Assembly: GCF_019392245.1 (NCBI RefSeq)
Contig: NZ_JAHXRL010000002.1
Coordinates: 310,001-374,000, forward strand
DNA: 64,000 nt
Reading direction: 5' to 3'
Source of the DNA: Sulfitobacter sp. CW3
GTDB lineage: Bacteria; Pseudomonadota; Alphaproteobacteria; Rhodobacterales; Rhodobacteraceae
The notes under the pieces are model-generated. The model saw only the letters and a list, made by a program, of their open reading frames with translations. It was not told where the DNA came from and searched no databases. This document shows, one piece after another, positions 1-9,042 of this stretch (its first letter is position 1; each line of letters opens with the position of its first letter). The position numbers and the translations under genes were made by a program.

Positions 1-32
1 CCTCTAAAATAATATGCTGAACAGCGCGGCTG

Positions 33-67
33 AAAAAAGCAAGACGCCACCCGATGGGAAGCGTCTT
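33..67 (-). terminator. Rho-independent terminator after the complex I accessory gene
   Basis: A seven-base stem (AAGACGC at 41-47 with GCGTCTT at 61-67) is followed, on the minus strand, by a run of six T (A-run at 33-38). It lies 35 bases past the stop codon of the minus-strand gene ending at 102. Confidence 0.8.
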
Positions 68-101
68 AGGCATGATGCGATCGTCGATATAGCGGCGGGG
101 C

Positions 102-413
102 TTAGTGGGTCCAGGCACCGCGGCGCGCTGTGGCAAAGTTTTCACCATAGCCACCCGGGCGAATATTGGAGCGGCGTTTGTGCGGCTCTTGGATGACGGC
201 GTCGATGCCGTGATCCTGCGCATACTCGACTGCTTCTTCTTTGGTCTCAAACCGCAGCTTGACCTGCGTTTGCGTGTCATGGGACGATGTCCAGCCCATC
301 AACGGGTCAATCTCGCGCGCGTTTTCTTGATCAAACTCAAGCAGCCAAACGTGCGTTTTGGCTGTGCCAGATGACATTGCTGTTCGTGCCGGTTGATAGA
401 TGCGAGCGCGCAT
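102..413 (-). CDS. NADH dehydrogenase accessory subunit, NDUFS4-like (ETC complex I subunit)
   Basis: A 103-residue protein that matches the ETC complex I subunit family (NDUFS4, the 18 kDa accessory subunit). It starts [16 protein letters not shown] and has the family block WLLEFDQ, then DPLMGWTSS, then a helix with [15 protein letters not shown]. In alphaproteobacteria and mitochondria this subunit sits on the matrix/cytoplasmic arm of NADH:ubiquinone oxidoreductase and stabilises the NADH-binding module. The gene stands alone here, away from any nuo operon, with its own terminator. Length and motifs fit the bacterial form; the assignment is from motif recognition only. Confidence 0.88.
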   Translation of the reverse strand: MRARIYQPARTAMSSGTAKTHVWLLEFDQENAREIDPLMGWTSSHDTQTQVKLRFETKEEAVEYAQDHGIDAVIQEPHKRRSNIRPGGYGENFATARRGAWTH

Positions 414-551
414 GGGTAATTCTCCACTTTGGTGGCGTACGTATCGAACATTTAGGACAAGGTATCAAGTTATCACTGGCATTTGTAAATAAAACACCTT
501 GCAAATGCTGCGCCGCAGCATAGTTTAGAGACAGCCCATCGGAGCAACCCC

Positions 552-836
552 ATGAACCCCCTGAATTTATTCGCCCTAAATACCCAATTTGCGTCGCTTT
601 TGTTTGATACTCAGGCGGTGATGACCCTGCGTATTCTGGGGATGGCTGGCCTATTGCCGCATGCCAGCGGGGAAAATTCACGGATGGTCAAAGAAAAAGG
701 CCCCGCGATGGCCCAAGCGTATAAATCCGCGACCAAGGCCGCAATGGCAGGGGGCAGCCCCGATCAGATCATGACCGCGGCGATGGAACCCGTCAGCAAA
801 AAGGTGCGCGCCAACCGCAAGCGCCTCACAAAATAG
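552..836 (+). CDS. Small conserved hypothetical protein upstream of uvrB
   Basis: A 94-residue protein with a GGAG ribosome binding site about 8 bases before the ATG. It begins with a hydrophobic stretch (MNPLNLFALNTQFASLLF) and continues with an Ala/Met-rich amphipathic part (AQAYKSATKAAMAGG) and a basic tail (KKVRANRKRLTK). Related small proteins in Rhodobacterales have been labelled 'antifreeze protein', a label that probably only reflects the Ala-rich composition. No catalytic motif is visible. The distance to uvrB is 86 bases and the direction is the same, so co-transcription is possible. Function unknown. Confidence 0.65.
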   Translation: MNPLNLFALNTQFASLLFDTQAVMTLRILGMAGLLPHASGENSRMVKEKGPAMAQAYKSATKAAMAGGSPDQIMTAAMEPVSKKVRANRKRLTK

Positions 837-922
837 GAGGTTTGTGCGCCGTTCAGGCGGCTGCCTCTTGAACCTGCGCAAAAACATGACACCTTAGGGG
901 GCAACCCCCAAAGGACTTTGCC

Positions 923-3139
923 ATGGCCTACGCCCACTCTGACAGTTTGCCAGAACGCAAGGAAGCGTTCCTATCGAATCCCGCACCCGATGTGCGTGAC
1001 CGCCTCAAGCTTGAAGGCGGCAAAAAGTTTGTTTTGGCAACAGAATTTGAACCAGCAGGCGATCAGCCAACCGCGATCAAAGAACTGTCCGGAGGCGTGC
1101 GCGCAGGCGAGCGTGATCAGGTTCTGTTGGGTGCGACCGGGACGGGTAAGACGTTCACGATGGCCAAGGTCATTGAAGAAACGCAGCGCCCCGCCATCAT
1201 TCTGGCCCCGAACAAGACATTGGCGGCGCAGCTTTATGGCGAATTCAAAGGGTTCTTTCCCGACAACGCCGTCGAGTATTTCGTCAGTTACTACGACTAC
1301 TACCAGCCCGAGGCCTATGTCGCGCGGTCTGACACGTTCATCGAAAAAGAATCGCAGATCAACGAACAGATCGACCGTATGCGCCACTCGGCCACCCGTT
1401 CGCTGCTGGAACGTGACGATGTGATCATCATTGCATCCGTATCGTGCATCTATGGTATCGGGTCTGTCGAAACATACGGCGCGATGACGCAGGATATTAA
1501 GGTCGGCACATCCTATGACCAACGCAAGGTCATCGCCGATCTGATCGCACAGGCGTATAAACGCAATGATGCCGCGTTCCAGCGCGGCACGTTCCGGGTG
1601 CGCGGCGATTCGCTTGAGATTTTCCCCGCCCACCTTGAAGACCGCGCATGGCGTCTGTCATTCTTTGGCGAGGAGTTGGAGAGCATCACGGAATTCGACC
1701 CGCTGACCGGCGAAAAGACCGGTGCCTTCGACCAGATTCGCGTTTACGCCAACAGCCACTATGTGACGCCCAAACCCACAATGAATCAGGCGGTGATCGG
1801 CATCAAGAAAGAGCTGCGGATGCGGCTGGACCAGCTTGTCGCCGAAGGCAAACTGCTGGAAGCGCAGCGGCTTGAGCAGCGGTGTAATTTCGACATCGAG
1901 ATGTTGGAAGCCACGGGCGTCTGCAACGGGATCGAGAACTATTCACGCTATTTGACGGGCCGCGCGCCGGGTGAGCCGCCCCCCACGCTGTTTGAATTTA
2001 TCCCCGATAATGCGATCGTATTCGCGGATGAAAGCCACGTTTCCGTGCCGCAGATCGGCGGGATGTACAAAGGCGACTATCGGCGCAAATTCACGCTGGC
2101 CGAACACGGTTTCCGCCTGCCGTCCTGCATGGATAACCGCCCCCTTAAATTCGAGGAATGGGACGCCATGCGCCCGCAATCGGTATTCGTATCCGCAACC
2201 CCCGCCGCGTGGGAAATTGAACAAACCGGCGGCGTGTTTACCGAACAGATCATTCGCCCGACCGGCCTGATCGACCCAATGATTGAAATCCGCCCCGTCG
2301 AAATGCAGGTCGATGATCTGCTGGACGAGGTGCGCAAAGTCGCGGCTGATGGTTTCCGCACGCTTTGCACGGTTTTAACCAAACGCATGGCCGAAGATCT
2401 GACCGAATACATGCATGAACAGGGCATTCGCGTGCGCTATATGCACAGCGATATCGATACAATTGAGCGGATCGAAATCCTGCGCGATTTGCGCTTGGGT
2501 GCGTTCGACGTGCTGATCGGCATCAACCTTCTACGCGAGGGTTTGGACATTCCCGAATGCGGATTGGTTGCCATTCTCGACGCGGATAAAGAAGGTTTCT
2601 TGCGCTCTGAAACATCACTGATCCAGACGATTGGCCGTGCCGCGCGTAACGCCGAAGGCCGCGTTATCATGTATGCCGACCGCATCACCGGTTCGATGGA
2701 ACGGGCGATGGGCGAAACAGATCGGCGCCGTGCCAAGCAGGTCGCCTATAACGAGTTGCACGGCATTACGCCCACCACGGTCAAAAAGAACGTCGATGAC
2801 ATTCTGGCGGGCCTCTACAAGGGCGACGTGGACATGAACCGCGTCACCGCCAAGATCGACAACCCTTTGGCTGGTGGCAATTTGCAAACCGTTCTGGACG
2901 GGCTGCGCACCGATATGCGCAAGGCCGCCGAGAACCTCGAGTTCGAAGAAGCCGCGCGTTTGCGTGACGAAGTGAAACGGCTTGAGGCTGTCGATCTGGC
3001 AATCGCGGACGACCCGATGGCACGGCAGTACGCCGTCGAAAAGGCTGTTGATGATGCACAAAAGGCATCTGGCCGATCCACCGGCGGGCGGGGCGGCATG
3101 CGCGGTGGCAAGTCCAGATATGGCGGGAAAAAGCGTTAA
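923..3139 (+). CDS. uvrB: Excinuclease ABC subunit B
   Basis: UvrB is the damage-verifying helicase of nucleotide excision repair; it receives DNA from UvrA and recruits UvrC. The 738-residue product has the Walker A motif GATGTGKT near residue 70, the aromatic beta-hairpin region ([10 protein letters not shown]) that clamps DNA, the Walker B-like DESH box, the late helicase motif QTIGRAARN, and a C-terminal UVR domain ([17 protein letters not shown]) that contacts UvrC. It exceeds the usual 670 or so residues because of about 45 N-terminal residues and a Gly/Arg/Lys-rich tail ([18 protein letters not shown]). The ATG at 923 is the first start in a frame open to the conserved core; a weak AAAGGA lies upstream. 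Confidence 0.97.
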   Translation: MAYAHSDSLPERKEAFLSNPAPDVRDRLKLEGGKKFVLATEFEPAGDQPTAIKELSGGVRAGERDQVLLGATGTGKTFTMAKVIEETQRPAIILAPNKTLAAQLYGEFKGFFPDNAVEYFVSYYDYYQPEAYVARSDTFIEKESQINEQIDRMRHSATRSLLERDDVIIIASVSCIYGIGSVETYGAMTQDIKVGTSYDQRKVIADLIAQAYKRNDAAFQRGTFRVRGDSLEIFPAHLEDRAWRLSFFGEELESITEFDPLTGEKTGAFDQIRVYANSHYVTPKPTMNQAVIGIKKELRMRLDQLVAEGKLLEAQRLEQRCNFDIEMLEATGVCNGIENYSRYLTGRAPGEPPPTLFEFIPDNAIVFADESHVSVPQIGGMYKGDYRRKFTLAEHGFRLPSCMDNRPLKFEEWDAMRPQSVFVSATPAAWEIEQTGGVFTEQIIRPTGLIDPMIEIRPVEMQVDDLLDEVRKVAADGFRTLCTVLTKRMAEDLTEYMHEQGIRVRYMHSDIDTIERIEILRDLRLGAFDVLIGINLLREGLDIPECGLVAILDADKEGFLRSETSLIQTIGRAARNAEGRVIMYADRITGSMERAMGETDRRRAKQVAYNELHGITPTTVKKNVDDILAGLYKGDVDMNRVTAKIDNPLAGGNLQTVLDGLRTDMRKAAENLEFEEAARLRDEVKRLEAVDLAIADDPMARQYAVEKAVDDAQKASGRSTGGRGGMRGGKSRYGGKKR

Positions 3140-3292
3140 TTCTTTGATAGGTGGGGGCGGCCATTCCACCCCTACGTGTGGAAGGCAAACGTACATCCGC
3201 TCACTAAAATTTGAAGTTCTTCTCACAGGATTGGGAACAATTAGGCCCATTGGCAAGTTGACCACCCAGAACAAATCACAAGGAGAGCAACA

Positions 3293-3478
3293 ATGGAATA
3301 TGGCATTCTAGGTCTAATTATCTTGATCGCTGACATCTATGCGATCGTCAAAGTCATCGGCTCCGGCGCGTCAACATTGGCGAAAATTCTTTGGGTCGTC
3401 GGTATTTTGGCATTCCCAGTCGTCGGCTTTATCGTGTGGCTGCTGGCCGGCCCACGCGGTGGCACGATCAACGTCTAA
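3293..3478 (+). CDS. Small membrane protein with PLDc_N-like domain
   Basis: A 61-residue protein with a strong ribosome binding site (AAGGAGAG, 7 bases before ATG). Two hydrophobic segments (residues 3-22 and about 32-51) enclose a short loop with ASTLAKILW, followed by FPVVGFIVWLLAGPRGG. This layout matches the phospholipase D-nuclease N-terminal (PLDc_N) family of short two-helix membrane proteins, which here stands without any nuclease domain. It is expected in the cytoplasmic membrane. The gene is a single unit with its own terminator. Role unknown. Confidence 0.75.
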   Translation: MEYGILGLIILIADIYAIVKVIGSGASTLAKILWVVGILAFPVVGFIVWLLAGPRGGTINV

Positions 3479-3498
3479 ATCGACATGATGCGACAGAT

Positions 3499-3534
3499 AG
3501 GGCCTGCAGTTCATTCTGCGGGCCCTTCTTTTTG
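3499..3534 (+). terminator. Rho-independent terminator after the PLDc_N protein
   Basis: A GC-rich stem (AGGGCCTGCAG pairing with CTGCGGGCCCT, one mismatch) around a short loop is followed by TCTTTTT. It starts 21 bases after the stop codon at 3478. Confidence 0.85.
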
Positions 3535-3611
3535 GATAATTCATTTCAAAGCGTAAGCAATTTATTAAGCACAATTGAGCATGTTTCCCGCGAAAGGGCG
3601 GTGCTTCAGAC

Positions 3612-4283
3612 ATGCTTCGTATATTGGCGATTGTGCTGCTTGTTCTCGACATCTCGCCGGCCACCGCTGGCGCGTGGATGCGCGACAAGGGCAGCGGATA
3701 CTCCTCCACTACGCTCAGTACCACACTCTCGCAGGATTTCTCAGAGAGCACATACCTTGAGTTTGGCGTACGCGACGACCTGACATTGGGTGCCGAAGTC
3801 GCATTTCACACGTTCTCGACCGGTATTCAGTCTGGGTCTGCAATGGTGTTTCTGCGGCGTCCTGTCGGTGGGCGCGACAGACCAAATATTTGGGCATATG
3901 AACTGGGTTTCGGTGCTGGTTGGTCGGGTGACATTGTCCGTCCCTACGTCCGGGGTGGGCTATCGTGGGGGCGCGGCTATCAGCTTAGGCAGTTGAACGG
4001 ATGGATGACGGTTGATGCATCGCTGTTCATTGATACCTACTATGCTGAACACATTGGAAAAGTTGACAGCACCATCGGCCTGAATTTCACCGACCGCTTT
4101 TCCGGGATGGTGCAGGTTTTTCACGCTGCGACACCCAACATCAGCGCCACATCAATCGCGCCTTCGATCTTGTTCAAACCGCTCAAACGCAGACCCAATA
4201 TACGGTTGCAAATCGGGGCCGAAACCCAAATTGGCAATGCAGAAAACTCGGCCCTCAAAATTTCATTCTGGAGAGATTTTTAG
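3612..4283 (+). CDS. Probable outer-membrane beta-barrel protein, function unknown
   Basis: A 223-residue protein with a signal peptide (hydrophobic MLRILAIVLLVLDISPATAG, likely cut after Ala-Gly). The mature part is rich in alternating short strands and aromatic girdle residues (YLEFGVRDDLTLGAEVAFHTF, IWAYELGFGAGW, VRPYVRGGLSWG), and it ends in Phe (WRDF), the typical last residue of BAM-inserted outer-membrane barrels. The pattern suggests an 8- to 10-stranded barrel. No known family is recognised. It is monocistronic, with a strong terminator directly at its stop codon. Confidence 0.6.
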   Translation: MLRILAIVLLVLDISPATAGAWMRDKGSGYSSTTLSTTLSQDFSESTYLEFGVRDDLTLGAEVAFHTFSTGIQSGSAMVFLRRPVGGRDRPNIWAYELGFGAGWSGDIVRPYVRGGLSWGRGYQLRQLNGWMTVDASLFIDTYYAEHIGKVDSTIGLNFTDRFSGMVQVFHAATPNISATSIAPSILFKPLKRRPNIRLQIGAETQIGNAENSALKISFWRDF

Positions 4284-4318
4284 GGCCTTTCGCGAGGTTA
4301 ACGGCGAAAGGCCCCGTT
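4283..4318 (+). terminator. Rho-independent terminator overlapping the stop of the barrel gene
   Basis: The stem GGGCCTTTCGC (4283-4293) pairs with GCGAAAGGCCCC (4303-4314) and is followed by GTTT. The hairpin begins at the stop codon of the preceding gene. Confidence 0.8.
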
Positions 4319-4335
4319 TGGTTAACGCCCGTTGG

Positions 4336-6624
4336 TTAACGCTTGTCCATACGCGCCTGCAAAAAGACGGATCCCTTCACGCTGGTACTCCAAACGAGAT
4401 TCAGCAAATCCCGGTTCGGGCCCTGATCCGTCAGCACATAGGGCATCGTGAACTGTGCGACATTTGACGCATTCCGCACCGGACCGTCCATCGTGATACT
4501 ATCCACCGCAATCGCCCAGCCCCCGAACGGAAACCGTTCGGAAATATCGACGGTCCAGTTTTGCGCCTCACTTGATTGCGAATGCTCGACCTGCACGGGG
4601 TTAGCAACGGGATAGGTCACGCCGTGAAACGAATTGCCGGTCATTTCAATATTACGCATGCGCGAAAAATCCATGTCGGCAAAGCTGGTGTCGATCCTCT
4701 CGACCCGGTCAATCCAACCGTTCAGACTGCGGAACCGGTTGTCGTTAATAGTAAGACCGTTGATCACATGCCCCGAGCCGTGCGGCTTGATCACGATATA
4801 GCTGAACCAGGGCGCGACCTCGCCTGACAGGAAAATATTTCCGCTGATGGCCAACGAACTAAAGGAGTATTCGTTGCTATAATCCGGGGCCTGATCTTGT
4901 TCATTCGTCCATTCAATAAAGCAGTTGTCGATATAATTGCCCTGCACCACTGACCCGGTATGCTGCGCGGCGATGATCAAACCCGCAGAGCGGATACCAT
5001 TGATCACCGTGTCGCCCTGGAAAAAGTGATTGCCGGTGATGATGTTATTCTGCCCCGCAATCAGCGCAAAATGCCTGAACCGCGTGGCACGGTTGTCCCG
5101 AATTTTCACATCATTGGCGTTGCAATTGATCCCGATCGTCTTGCGGTCGGCAACATTCAAACTGTCTTCCGACGACAAGAACTGACAACGGTCGATAAAC
5201 ATTCCCTGACAACCACCGCCGATCGACGTAACGCCCCGATCCTTCGGTCGCGAGACAAAACAGTCGCGCATGTGGAACGTGATCCCAGAGGGCGCAAGGT
5301 TCACGCCGCTAGCCACGTTGTTGCACTGGATTTCGATGTCAGACAGCACAAACTTACTAAGCGATCCGTAGTTGCTGAAATCCAGCATGTACTGAAACCG
5401 CGAAAAGCTGTAATTCTGTGTGCCGGCGGCATCATATAACGGGGCGTTCAGGGTGATCTCTTTGCTCGCCACGTTTTTCGACCGCACATAAATCTCGCGT
5501 CCGACGCCCCCCCCTGACACCAGCGCACCGACCGGTACATTCGCAATATTGGTGACATTGGTCAGAGTGCGCGCATTCGACGGTGTATATGTGGCGTTCG
5601 AGGTGACGGTGACCGTATCCCAATCACCGTCACTGGACGCTTCAAACTGACCGTTTCGGATGATGCGACGGGTGGCATAGCTTGTACGTTCGGGCGTTGC
5701 AGCCTGCATATCGATCGGCCCTGTCACATAAATCTTGCGGCCACCCATATCCAGCGATTCATGATCCGAGTTGTTCAAAAGCGCCTGATACGCCTTACGA
5801 AAGGCAATTTCTTCGCTCTCGAACGCGTCAATATAGTTTGGCAAATCAAAGTTGCGGCGCAGCTGTAGAATAGCAGTTGCGGGCATGGTCACTTTGCCCT
5901 CGAACAGGGTTTCGGTGTCAAATGTGACATCGCCGTTCAGAAAATACGTCCCCTTTGAAATCAGCACCCGCCGCCCTGCGGACGCAGCATTCGCTGCATT
6001 AAAGGCAGCAGTATCATCGGTGACGCCGTCGCCAACCGCGCCGAAATCACGCACATCAATCTGTGCCAACATATCCACCAAGAACGCGCTGGTGATGTCT
6101 TCGACCTGCAGGTCATCGATCCGAACCACGCCGCCATTTGGGCCGGTCAGATCAAGGCCAAAATGCCCGTAAACCGGTTCGGTCCCCCAAACCATGTCCA
6201 CGCCGCTGCGCTGGCCAGACCCTACAATGGCGCTGACCTCGACAACGTCACCATAGCTGGAAAGCTGCACAGACGACCCGATTTCGGTCAATCCTCCCAC
6301 ACGACTGCCGTTGCCAAGGGCGGGATATCCCGCGATCCGCACGGCGGGCAGGTTGCCACTAATTGCTTTGATCTTGGCCGTTATGCGCAGATAGCACCCA
6401 GGCAACAGCGGTGTCTGGCCCATATAACGTAGCTTTTGCGTGCTTTGCGTTTTGATCAACTCTAACGCGCCGCCAAAATCCTGATCCGCAGGAATGAAAG
6501 CGGCGTTGATCGCATTGGCATAGGTATCGGAACCCGCAGTACCGTCCCCGCTTGAATACACATCCAACCCGTTTGCAAAGATTGCTGGTGTCAGGACAAG
6601 CCCGTCCGTAATCGCCTTGTTCAT
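4336..6624 (-). CDS. Large right-handed beta-helix (pectate lyase-like) protein
   Basis: A 762-residue protein with no signal peptide. Residues about 1-190 form an unassigned N-terminal region. At about 195 comes the signature of the Pectate_lyase_3 / GH28-related fold (DVRDFGAVGDGVTDDTAAF), followed by SKGTYFL and then many short Asn-rich beta-helix turns (IDRCQF, IGINCNANDVKIRDN, IITGNHFF, ISGNIF, INDNRF, MTGNSF). A C-terminal domain of about 90 residues follows. The ATG at 6624 lies after AAAGGGGA; a GTG one codon earlier is less well spaced. This fold occurs in polysaccharide-degrading or -binding tailspikes, gene-transfer-agent head spikes and secreted lyases. The missing signal peptide favours a cytoplasmic or particle-borne protein. 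Exact role not known. Confidence 0.75.
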   Translation of the reverse strand: MNKAITDGLVLTPAIFANGLDVYSSGDGTAGSDTYANAINAAFIPADQDFGGALELIKTQSTQKLRYMGQTPLLPGCYLRITAKIKAISGNLPAVRIAGYPALGNGSRVGGLTEIGSSVQLSSYGDVVEVSAIVGSGQRSGVDMVWGTEPVYGHFGLDLTGPNGGVVRIDDLQVEDITSAFLVDMLAQIDVRDFGAVGDGVTDDTAAFNAANAASAGRRVLISKGTYFLNGDVTFDTETLFEGKVTMPATAILQLRRNFDLPNYIDAFESEEIAFRKAYQALLNNSDHESLDMGGRKIYVTGPIDMQAATPERTSYATRRIIRNGQFEASSDGDWDTVTVTSNATYTPSNARTLTNVTNIANVPVGALVSGGGVGREIYVRSKNVASKEITLNAPLYDAAGTQNYSFSRFQYMLDFSNYGSLSKFVLSDIEIQCNNVASGVNLAPSGITFHMRDCFVSRPKDRGVTSIGGGCQGMFIDRCQFLSSEDSLNVADRKTIGINCNANDVKIRDNRATRFRHFALIAGQNNIITGNHFFQGDTVINGIRSAGLIIAAQHTGSVVQGNYIDNCFIEWTNEQDQAPDYSNEYSFSSLAISGNIFLSGEVAPWFSYIVIKPHGSGHVINGLTINDNRFRSLNGWIDRVERIDTSFADMDFSRMRNIEMTGNSFHGVTYPVANPVQVEHSQSSEAQNWTVDISERFPFGGWAIAVDSITMDGPVRNASNVAQFTMPYVLTDQGPNRDLLNLVWSTSVKGSVFLQARMDKR

Positions 6625-6756
6625 CACTATCCCCTTTCAGAAACCGCGGTATATGCACGGCGGTCCATCTGTTGCGTCACCCCGGCGGTATGCCGGCATG
6701 CGCAGTTGGATAGTTACGGTTCGTTAACCGGCGCTAAGGGGACCGAACGCTGGAAA

Positions 6757-6805
6757 CAAAAATGCGCCGCTTGCCAGACCAACTTGGGCGGGCAAACGGC
6801 GCATT
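6757..6805 (-). terminator. Strong terminator after lysS (usable from both sides)
   Basis: A long stem (TGCGCCGCTTGCC, from 6763, with GGGCAAACGGCGCA, ending 6803) has T-rich tails on both strands: TTTTTG on the minus strand after lysS, and ATTATTTT on the plus strand. Confidence 0.85.
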
Positions 6806-6866
6806 ATTTTAAGGGATAGTGAGCGACTGAACCCACGCGTCAGTTTCAGCCGCTGCTCGTAAGACT

Positions 6867-8447
6867 TTACGCTGAGACCAGTTTTCCGGCCAACGCTTCC
6901 TCAATCAACGCGACGGTCTCATCTACACCGTATAGCGCAATGAATCCGCCGAAACGCGGGCCTTGGCTGGCACCCAAAAGCACCTCGTAAAGCGCGGTAA
7001 ACCAATCGCGCAGCGGATCGAAGCGTTCTTTGCCGACGGCGAAAACCATCGTTTGCAAAGCTTCGGCATCCAGCCCGCCATCCCACGCCTTTAGCTGATC
7101 GCGCAGGTCTTCCAGTGCTTCGCGTTCCATATCTGTGGGCGCACGGAACACTTTGGTCGGCTTCACAAAGTCATTGTAGTAGCGCACTGCATGATCGGCA
7201 GCGGCGTCCATGCCGGGGTTACCTTCGGGCGTCGCATCCGGCGCATAGCGCTGGATAAAGCCCCACAGCTGCGATTTTTCCTCGGCCGAGGAAACGGACG
7301 CAAGGTTCAGCAACATCGAATAGGGCACGATCATATCGGACTTGGGAACATCACCGCCGTGGATATGCCAAACCGGATTGTTCAACTTGGCCTTATCATC
7401 CTGCGTCTCATAGGCACGCAACTGCTGATGATATTCATCCACCGCTTTCGGAATAACGTCAAAATACATCCGTTTTGCTGTCTTGGGCTTAAGATACATG
7501 AAATAGGACAGCGATTCCGCGCTGGCATAGGTCAGCCATTCATCAATCGTCAGGCCATTTCCCGATGATTTCGAGATTTTGTGGCCGTCCTGATCCAGGA
7601 ACAATTCATAGGTGAAATGCTCAGGTGCGCGTGCGCCCAGAATCCGGCAGATCGAATCGTAGATCGGCGTGTTGGTCGAATGGTCTTTGCCATACATTTC
7701 GAAATCGACGCCCAAGGCCGCCCACCGCGCCCCGAAATCCGGCTTCCATTGCAGCTTCACATTGCCACCTGTCAGCGGCAACGTCATCTCTGTGCCGTCC
7801 GCATCGTCAAAAGTGATGGTGCCCGCTTTGGCGTTCACTTCTTTCATCGGCACGTACAGGATACGACCCGTTTCAGGATGGATCGGCAAAAAGATCGAAT
7901 AGGTCTGGCGACGCTCTTCACGCAAAGACTTAAGCATGACCGCCATGATTTCATCGTATTTTTCAGCGGCGCGCAAAAGTATTTCGTCGAATTGCCCCGA
8001 TCCGTAAAATTCGGTGGCCGAGATGAACTCGTATTCAAAGCCAAATGTATCCAGAAACCGGCGCAACATGGCGTTGTTATGCGCGCCGAAACTGTCATGC
8101 GTGCCAAACGGGTCTGGCACAGATGTCAGCGGACGTTGCAGGTGCTCGGCCAGTGCTTCGGGGTTGGGAACGTTGCTCGGCACCTTACGCATGCCGTCCA
8201 AATCATCGGAAAAGCAGATCAAACGGGTCGGAATGTCGCTGATCAGCTCGAAAGCGCGCCGGATCATTGTCGTGCGCGCAACTTCGCCGAAGGTACCGAT
8301 ATGCGGCAGGCCCGATGGGCCATATCCGGTCTCGAACAAGACGTATCCCTTCTCGGGGGCCTTATTTGCATAGCGTTTCAACACCCGGCGTGCTTCCTCA
8401 AAAGGCCATGCTTTGCTGGTTAAGGCTGCTTCACGCATCTGCGACAT
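6867..8447 (-). CDS. lysS: Lysine--tRNA ligase, class I
   Basis: This 526-residue protein is a class I (archaeal-type) lysyl-tRNA synthetase, which charges tRNA-Lys with lysine. It has the class I signatures: a HIGH-box variant (PSGLPHIGT, about residue 45) and a KMSKS-type loop (KISKSSGNG, about residue 293). Most bacteria use the unrelated class II enzyme; class I is typical of many alphaproteobacteria, spirochaetes and archaea. The C-terminal helical part ([12 protein letters not shown]) fits the anticodon-binding domain. The gene is monocistronic with its own terminator. The start at 8447 gives [20 protein letters not shown]4 is an alternative. Confidence 0.95.
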   Translation of the reverse strand: MSQMREAALTSKAWPFEEARRVLKRYANKAPEKGYVLFETGYGPSGLPHIGTFGEVARTTMIRRAFELISDIPTRLICFSDDLDGMRKVPSNVPNPEALAEHLQRPLTSVPDPFGTHDSFGAHNNAMLRRFLDTFGFEYEFISATEFYGSGQFDEILLRAAEKYDEIMAVMLKSLREERRQTYSIFLPIHPETGRILYVPMKEVNAKAGTITFDDADGTEMTLPLTGGNVKLQWKPDFGARWAALGVDFEMYGKDHSTNTPIYDSICRILGARAPEHFTYELFLDQDGHKISKSSGNGLTIDEWLTYASAESLSYFMYLKPKTAKRMYFDVIPKAVDEYHQQLRAYETQDDKAKLNNPVWHIHGGDVPKSDMIVPYSMLLNLASVSSAEEKSQLWGFIQRYAPDATPEGNPGMDAAADHAVRYYNDFVKPTKVFRAPTDMEREALEDLRDQLKAWDGGLDAEALQTMVFAVGKERFDPLRDWFTALYEVLLGASQGPRFGGFIALYGVDETVALIEEALAGKLVSA

Positions 8448-8565
8448 CTTTAAAATCCATCAATTTTGCCTGTCACCCTATGTATACAAGCAGGCTGTTC
8501 CTATTGCGTCCCCCACTGGGCGTCAATAATCTGACCCTTATGAGCTGGCGATACAGGATATTCCA

Positions 8566-8988
8566 ATGCCCGAAGACACATCCCTGATACTAAGCGCCCA
8601 GGATTGCCTTGTCGCGCTGATGATTGCAGTCTCCGCGTCGGACGAAGACATTCGCACAACCGAGCTGATCAAGATTCAGACGGCCGTCAATACGCTGCCG
8701 ATCTTTTCAAACTACGATAATGATCGCATCAGCACCGTAAGCCAGATGGTCTTTGACCTGTTCGAGCAAGAAGACGGGTTGGACGCGCTCTTTGGTCTGA
8801 TCAAAGGGGCGTTGCCGGACCGGCTGAACGAAACCGCCTATGCCCTTGCCTGTGACGTCGCTGCCGCAGATGGCAAGCTGGAAGAGGCAGAACTGCGCCT
8901 GCTCGAGGAAATCCGCTACGAGCTGGAGCTGGACCGTCTTCACGCCGCTGCGATCGAGCGTGGTGCGCGGGCACGCCACGTCACGTAA
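8566..8988 (+). CDS. TerB-like (tellurite resistance B family) protein
   Basis: A 140-residue, all-helical acidic protein. It matches the TerB/TerB-like family: the first helix has LVALMIAVSASDEDIRTTEL, and the repeated motif ALACDVAAADGKLEEAELRLLEEI carries the typical A-DG-(I/L)-E-E metal-associated signature. TerB proteins are cytosolic, and some bind Ca2+ or membranes; stand-alone members such as this one have no settled role. The gene lies divergent to lysS and convergent to dacB. The start at 8566 gives MPEDTSLILSAQD. Confidence 0.82.
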   Translation: MPEDTSLILSAQDCLVALMIAVSASDEDIRTTELIKIQTAVNTLPIFSNYDNDRISTVSQMVFDLFEQEDGLDALFGLIKGALPDRLNETAYALACDVAAADGKLEEAELRLLEEIRYELELDRLHAAAIERGARARHVT

Positions 8989-8993
8989 CCCGC

Positions 8994-9039
8994 CGGAATT
9001 TTCAAAAAATTCCGACCCGTTTTCTTACAAAGAAAACGG
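8994..9039. repeat. AT-rich double-hairpin repeat between convergent genes (copy 1)
   Basis: Two adjacent stem-loops. The first has CGGAATTTT (8994-9002) pairing with AAAATTCCG (9006-9014). The second has CCGTTTTCTT (9017-9026) pairing with AAGAAAACGG (9030-9039). The element fills the gap between the plus-strand TerB-like gene (stop 8988) and the minus-strand dacB (stop 9043), so it could end transcription from both sides. A second copy of the same double structure is at 24208-24250. Confidence 0.75.
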
Positions 9040-9042
9040 CAC

